DNA of 64,000 nucleotides from Treponema sp. GTDB lineage: Bacteria > Spirochaetota > Spirochaetia > Treponematales > Treponemataceae. Below the pieces are notes generated by a model. That model did no database searches. It was given only the letters and a program-made list of their open reading frames with translations, and was not told the origin of the DNA. Within the stretch, counting starts at the first letter, position 1. Every line of letters starts with the position of its first letter. The DNA lies in the NCBI GenBank assembly GCA_017934745.1, contig JAGBIY010000017.1, positions 27,523 to 91,522 of the forward strand. The letters run 5' to 3'. Position numbers and translations under genes: made by a program. Of the stretch, positions 59,890 to 64,000 are shown one piece after another.

Positions 59890-62800
59890 ATGTCCAGAAA
59901 GAAACAGTCAATGGACGGAAACACAGCCGCCGCGCACGTAGCATACGCGTTCACGGAAGTTGCTGGTATCTATCCAATCACTCCTTCATCTCCAATGGCC
60001 GACAACGTAGACAACTGGTCTGCTGATGGTCGCAAGAACATCTTCGGCAACAAAGTGAAGGTCATCGAGATGGAATCGGAGGCTGGTGCTGCTGGTACAG
60101 TCCACGGCTCTTTGGCTTCCGGCGCTCTCACGACAACATTCACGGCTTCACAGGGTCTTCTCCTGATGATTCCGAACATGTACAAGATTGCAGCGGAGCA
60201 GCTTCCTTGTGTGTTCCACGTTGCTGCCCGTTGTGTGGCTACTCAGTCGCTCAACATCTTCGGAGACCACTCGGACGTTTATGCGTGCCGCCAGACTGGT
60301 GTCGCGATGCTCGCCGAGTCAAACCCGCAGGAAATCATGGATTTGGCTCCTGTCGCCCACCTTGCCGCACTCGAAGGAAAAGTCGCTTTCATCAACTTCT
60401 TCGACGGTTTCCGCACTTCACACGAAATTCAGAAAATCGAGCTTTGGGACTATGAAGACCTCAAAGAGATGATGCCGATGGATGCCCTCAAGGCATTCCG
60501 CGCTCACGCTCTGAACCCTGAGCATCCAGCAATGCGCGGTTCACACGAGAACGGAGACGTCTTCTTCCAGCACCGTGAGGCTTGTAACTCAACATACGAC
60601 GCTCTTCCTGCCATCGTTGAGAAGTACATCGACAAAATCAACGCAAAACTCGGCACGAACTATGGTCTCTTCGACTACTACGGAGCCGCCGACGCTGACC
60701 GCGTAATCGTCGCAATGGGCTCAATCTGCGACGTTGCCGAGGAAGTCATCGACTACCTTTCAAAGAAGGGCGAGAAAGTCGGTTTGATTAAAGTTCACCT
60801 TTACAGACCTTGGGTTTCCGCAAAATTCCTCGAAAAACTTCCGAAGACTGCCAAGAAAGTCGCTGTCCTCGACCGCACGAAGGAGCCGGGCTCCCTCGGA
60901 GAACCTCTCTTCCTCGATGTCGCCACGACATTGCGCGAAGCCGGCTTGAACGACGTGAAGCTCTCTGGCGGACGCTACGGTTTGGGTTCAAAGGACACTC
61001 CTCCAAGCTCCGTTTTCGCTGTCTACACAGAGCTCGCCAAGGATTCTCCAAAGTCACGCTTCACTCTCGGAATCAACGACGACGTTACGAACCTCTCATT
61101 GCCAGAGGTCAAACCGGCTCCAATCACAGCCGCCGAGGGAACTGTCGAGTGCAAATTCTGGGGTATCGGTGGAGACGGAACTGTCGGTGCCAACAAGGAT
61201 TCCACAAAAATCATCGGTGACCACACTGACAAATACATTCAGGCCTACTTCCAGTACGACTCGAAGAAGACCGGCGGTATCACGATTTCCCACTTGCGCT
61301 TCGGCGACAAGCCAATCAAATCGCCATACTACATCAACCAGGCCGACCTCGTTGCCTGCCACAACCAGTCATACATCATCAAGGGCTACAAGATGGTGCA
61401 GGACGTGAAGAAGGGCGGAACGTTCCTCATCAACTGCCAGTGGTCGGACGAGGAGTTGGACAAGCACCTTCCTGCCGAGTCGAAGAAATACATCGCCGAC
61501 AACAACATCAAGGTCTACACTGTAGACGCTGTCGACATCGCGACAAAAATCGGTCTTGGAAAGAGAACTTCAACAGTTCTCCAGTCTGCGTTCTTCAAGC
61601 TCGCTGGCGTTCTCCCAGCCGAAGAGGCCATCAAGTACATGAAGGAGAAGGTCGTCGCCAAGTTCTCAAAGAAGGGACAGGAAGTCGTCGACATGAACTG
61701 CCAGGCCATCGACCAGGGCGCGGGCGCTCTCCACGAGGTGAAGATTCCTGAGTCTTGGAAGAATCCGGCTCCTGACGCTGCGAAACCGGCTCTCACGGGC
61801 GAGAAGAAGACTGTCAACATGGTCGAGAAGCTCATGAACCCAATCGCGCTCATGGACGGAGACAACCTCCCAGTTTCCGCATTCAAGGACATCGCGGATG
61901 GACAGTTCGAACTCGGTGCTTCAGCTTACGAGAAGCGCGGAACGGCCGTCATGATTCCTTCTTGGAACGCCGACACTTGTGTTCAGTGCAACACTTGTGC
62001 TTTCGTCTGCTCTCACGCGACACTCCGCCCGTACCTCTTGAACGCCGACGAGGCTGCAAAGGTCGAGGGACTCGGAGCCAAGACACTCGCTGTCAAGAAT
62101 CCGAAACTCTCACAGTACAAATACACATTGTCTGTTTCTCCGCTCGACTGCATGGGCTGTGGAGAATGTACGACAGTTTGTCCTACAAAGTCGCTCACGA
62201 TGGTTCCTCAGGAGACATTGGTCCAGAACCAGCCACAGTGGAACTACCTCGTCGCGAACGTCTCGAAGAAGCCGGAAGTCGACGCTATGCCGCTCTCTCC
62301 GATGACTTCACAGTACAGCCAGCCGCTTCTTGAGTTCTCAGGCTCATGCGCGGGTTGTGCGGAGACATCTTACGCCCGCTTGATTACTCAGCTCTTCGGC
62401 GAGCACATGTACATCTCGAACGCTACAGGTTGTTCTTCAATCTGGGGCGGCCCTGCAGCCACCGCTCCTTACACAATCAACAAGGATTCGAAGAAGGGAC
62501 CGGCTTGGGCCAACAGCTTGTTCGAGGACAACGCAGAGCACGGCTTGGGTATGTACTCAGGCCAGAAGTACATCCGCGACAACTTGATTGCAAAACTCGG
62601 CGAAATGAACGCGTCAGGCTCTCTCAAAGAGGCAATCGACAAGTTCATGGAGACAAAGGACAACACGAACGCCAACGCTCCTGCAGCGGAAGCCCTCGTC
62701 AAGGAACTTGAGAAGGACGGAAGCGCGGTTGCCAAGGAAATCCTCGAACAGAAGGACTACCTTTCAAAGAAATCTGTCTGGATTTTCGGAGGAGACGGTT

Positions 62801-63423
62801 GGGCTTACGACATCGGATTCGGCGGTTTGGACCACGTTTTGGCTTCCGGCGAGAACGTCAACGTCATGGTATTCGATACAGAGATGTACTCGAACACAGG
62901 TGGACAGGCATCTAAGGCTTCCAACATCGGTGAAGTCTGCCAGTTCGCGGCTGCCGGAAAAGAGATGGGCAAGAAGTCGCTCTCTGAAATCGCTATGAGC
63001 TACGGCTATGTCTACGTCGGACAGATTGCCCTCGGCGCGAACCCGGCCCAGGCTCTCAAAGTCATCCAGGAAGCGGAAGCCTACAACGGTCCGTCTCTCA
63101 TCATCGGATACGCTCCATGTGAATTGCACGGAGTCAAGGGCGGCATGAACCACTGCCAGGACGAGATGAAGGCAGCTGTTAAGGCCGGTTACTGGAACCT
63201 CTTCAGCTTCAACCCGGCTCTCAAGGCGGAAGGCAAGAATCCGTTCACTCTCACTTCAAAAGAGGGCGACGGAAGCTACCAGGCGTTCCTCAACAACGAG
63301 ACACGCTACTCCGCGCTCACCCGCAAGTTCCCAGAGAGGGCGAAAGTCCTCTTCAACAAGAACGAGGAAGCCGCAAAGGCCCGCTTCGTACATTTGCAGA
63401 AGCTTGTTGAGTTGTACAAATAA
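59890..63423 (+). CDS. nifJ: pyruvate:ferredoxin (flavodoxin) oxidoreductase
   Basis: A 1177-residue single-chain enzyme oxidising pyruvate to acetyl-CoA and CO2 with reduction of ferredoxin, central to anaerobic fermentation. All domains are present: N-terminal 'VAGIYPITPSSPMADNVDNW', the gamma-type middle domain, two 4Fe-4S motifs (CVQCNTCAFVC near residue 697 and CMGCGECTTVC near 755), and the thiamine-diphosphate domain with 'CAGCAETSYARLI', 'ATGCSSIWGG', 'GGDGWAYDIGFGGLDHVLAS' and 'NVMVFDTEMYSNTGGQASKA'. A strong AGGAGG precedes the ATG. Codon use is noticeably more biased (highly expressed type) than in the neighbouring genes. Confidence 0.97.
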   Translation: MSRKKQSMDGNTAAAHVAYAFTEVAGIYPITPSSPMADNVDNWSADGRKNIFGNKVKVIEMESEAGAAGTVHGSLASGALTTTFTASQGLLLMIPNMYKIAAEQLPCVFHVAARCVATQSLNIFGDHSDVYACRQTGVAMLAESNPQEIMDLAPVAHLAALEGKVAFINFFDGFRTSHEIQKIELWDYEDLKEMMPMDALKAFRAHALNPEHPAMRGSHENGDVFFQHREACNSTYDALPAIVEKYIDKINAKLGTNYGLFDYYGAADADRVIVAMGSICDVAEEVIDYLSKKGEKVGLIKVHLYRPWVSAKFLEKLPKTAKKVAVLDRTKEPGSLGEPLFLDVATTLREAGLNDVKLSGGRYGLGSKDTPPSSVFAVYTELAKDSPKSRFTLGINDDVTNLSLPEVKPAPITAAEGTVECKFWGIGGDGTVGANKDSTKIIGDHTDKYIQAYFQYDSKKTGGITISHLRFGDKPIKSPYYINQADLVACHNQSYIIKGYKMVQDVKKGGTFLINCQWSDEELDKHLPAESKKYIADNNIKVYTVDAVDIATKIGLGKRTSTVLQSAFFKLAGVLPAEEAIKYMKEKVVAKFSKKGQEVVDMNCQAIDQGAGALHEVKIPESWKNPAPDAAKPALTGEKKTVNMVEKLMNPIALMDGDNLPVSAFKDIADGQFELGASAYEKRGTAVMIPSWNADTCVQCNTCAFVCSHATLRPYLLNADEAAKVEGLGAKTLAVKNPKLSQYKYTLSVSPLDCMGCGECTTVCPTKSLTMVPQETLVQNQPQWNYLVANVSKKPEVDAMPLSPMTSQYSQPLLEFSGSCAGCAETSYARLITQLFGEHMYISNATGCSSIWGGPAATAPYTINKDSKKGPAWANSLFEDNAEHGLGMYSGQKYIRDNLIAKLGEMNASGSLKEAIDKFMETKDNTNANAPAAEALVKELEKDGSAVAKEILEQKDYLSKKSVWIFGGDGWAYDIGFGGLDHVLASGENVNVMVFDTEMYSNTGGQASKASNIGEVCQFAAAGKEMGKKSLSEIAMSYGYVYVGQIALGANPAQALKVIQEAEAYNGPSLIIGYAPCELHGVKGGMNHCQDEMKAAVKAGYWNLFSFNPALKAEGKNPFTLTSKEGDGSYQAFLNNETRYSALTRKFPERAKVLFNKNEEAAKARFVHLQKLVELYK

Positions 63424-63472
63424 GTCACTTCGACTTCGCTCAGTGACCGAGTGTGGTGGTTGAGCGGAGTCG
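63424..63472. repeat. REP-like palindrome after nifJ
   Basis: CACTTCGACTTCGCTCAG and TTGAGCGGAGTCGAAA form an interrupted inverted repeat. The core (CGACT-CGCTCA) is shared with the repeats at 31223-31328 and 28612-28660. Confidence 0.6.
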
Positions 63473-63490
63473 AAACCACTGGAAATGATG

Positions 63491-63534
63491 AACGCTCCCT
63501 GAGAGGAAGATATTCCTTTTGGGGAGCGTTTTTT
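63491..63534 (+). terminator. rho-independent terminator after nifJ
   Basis: AACGCTCCC (63491-63499) and GGGAGCGTT (63522-63530) form a 9-bp stem followed by TTTT. Confidence 0.8.
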
Positions 63535-63552
63535 GTCTCTTTCTCCATAATA

Positions 63553-63589
63553 AATTCCAACCGCGTCAACTGCCGGGTTGGTTTCTTTC
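63553..63589 (+). repeat. 37-bp repeat, plus-strand copy
   Basis: Same as 48851-48887 in inverse orientation (AATTCCAACCGCGTCAACTG and onward). It is followed within 25 bases by the conserved leader CTATCAAGATTTGATATCC of the lipoprotein gene, with no peptide locus in between. Confidence 0.7.
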
Positions 63590-63763
63590 ACTCATCATTT
63601 TCCCCTCCGCTATCAAGATTTGATATCCAAATGCTTTATCCTCGTGTCCAGAAGCGGATTCAGGCTCCGTCTTGTCCGTCTACTTTTTTTTTATATAGTG
63701 TTTTTTAACTGAAAAACAACTTGAATTTCAGCAAAAACGACAACACCAAACGGAGGAAAAAAC

Positions 63764-64000
63764 ATGAAACTCTCAAAGAAAATCCTTGCAGCCCTCTCTG
63801 CCGCCGCACTCCTTGCGACGACCGCGCTCTTCGCGTCCTGCTCCGACGACGAGGACGACGACAAAAACGGAACGGCGTATGTGACATTGCCCGAAAGCGT
63901 GGGCGAGAACCCGCTCAAAGGAAAGACGTGGCAATATGAAGCTACTGGGTACGATTGCTCGTGGGCGTTCACCGACACGACAGCGACATACACTGAAAGC
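63764..64000 (+). CDS. lipoprotein, N-terminal part (paralogue of 47174-48109)
   Basis: Runs off the right edge after 79 codons. Signal 'ILAALSAAALLATTALFASC' with the lipidation Cys near residue 26, then an Asp-rich linker and 'YVTLPESVGENPLKGKTWQY'. It matches the complete lipoprotein at 47174-48109 almost residue for residue in this part, differing mainly in the acidic linker. About 150 bases of leader are also shared, including CTATCAAGATTTGATATCC, a TATATAGTG element and the GGAGG ribosome-binding site. Confidence 0.8.
   Translation, partial: MKLSKKILAALSAAALLATTALFASCSDDEDDDKNGTAYVTLPESVGENPLKGKTWQYEATGYDCSWAFTDTTATYTES

Overview
The window looks like the chromosome of a host-associated, carbohydrate-fermenting spirochaete close to Treponema. 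This is an inference from gene content: an archaeal-type phenylalanyl-tRNA synthetase beta chain, several BspA-like leucine-rich-repeat (LRR_5) proteins, an Rpn/PD-(D/E)XK transposase-like nuclease, class III fructose-bisphosphatase, a methyl-accepting chemotaxis protein and many Cys-anchored lipoproteins. No rRNA, tRNA, integrase or CRISPR array was found. Core genes are moderately GC-rich. Several blocks are visibly AT-rich and read as accessory DNA (about 25.1-27.4, 34.3-39.6, 41.1-43.1 and 45.8-47.1 kb).

Layout. 1-3.5 kb: end of an amidohydrolase-like gene, then an accessory module (DUF2188-type protein, two zinc ribbons, two XRE regulators) followed by two copies of a structured transcript that encodes a 22-23 residue hydrophobic peptide. 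3.5-24.5 kb: mostly housekeeping and carbon metabolism (GH28 pectinase, sugar-binding lipoprotein, chemoreceptor, pyrC, era, rpiA, aroDE fusion, iron-type ABC transporter, glgX-glgP, Rpn nuclease, fbp). 24.5-32.2 kb: exported and hypothetical proteins, NUMOD4/HNH endonuclease with a WYL regulator, metF, LRR proteins and repeats. 32.2-47.1 kb: metallophosphoesterase, a toxin-antitoxin-like pair, an XRE-controlled LPP20/CsgG-type envelope operon, a vWA protein, a RloA/RloB defence-like pair, metH and an HNH nuclease. 47.2-50.8 kb: a lipoprotein and a second accessory module (two DUF2188-type genes, one XRE regulator) bracketed by two more copies of the peptide locus. 50.8-64 kb: uxaA, a carboxylesterase, pheT, two XRE regulators, carA, an LRR protein, nifJ and a second, truncated copy of the lipoprotein gene.

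How the genes fit together. glgX and glgP debranch and phosphorolyse glycogen; fbp, rpiA and nifJ serve central carbon flow; GH28 and uxaA point to pectin/galacturonate use; pyrC and carA to pyrimidine synthesis; metF and metH to methionine synthesis.

The strongest candidate for something undescribed is the four-copy peptide locus. In three copies a tiny ORF with a strong ribosome-binding site encodes one hydrophobic stretch ending Gly-Tyr-(Pro/Gln)-x-Trp. It lies in a roughly 335-nt unit with a predicted 5' hairpin, compensatory base changes, a post-ORF GCCGCC hairpin, a 3' terminator and 5'/3' complementarity, the layout of type I toxin mRNAs. Copy 3 has lost the ORF, and a paralogous locus at 63.6 kb appears to be the matching empty site. 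Separately, three accessory cassettes (a toxin-antitoxin-like pair, RloAB and HNH) are each flanked by direct repeats without any integrase.
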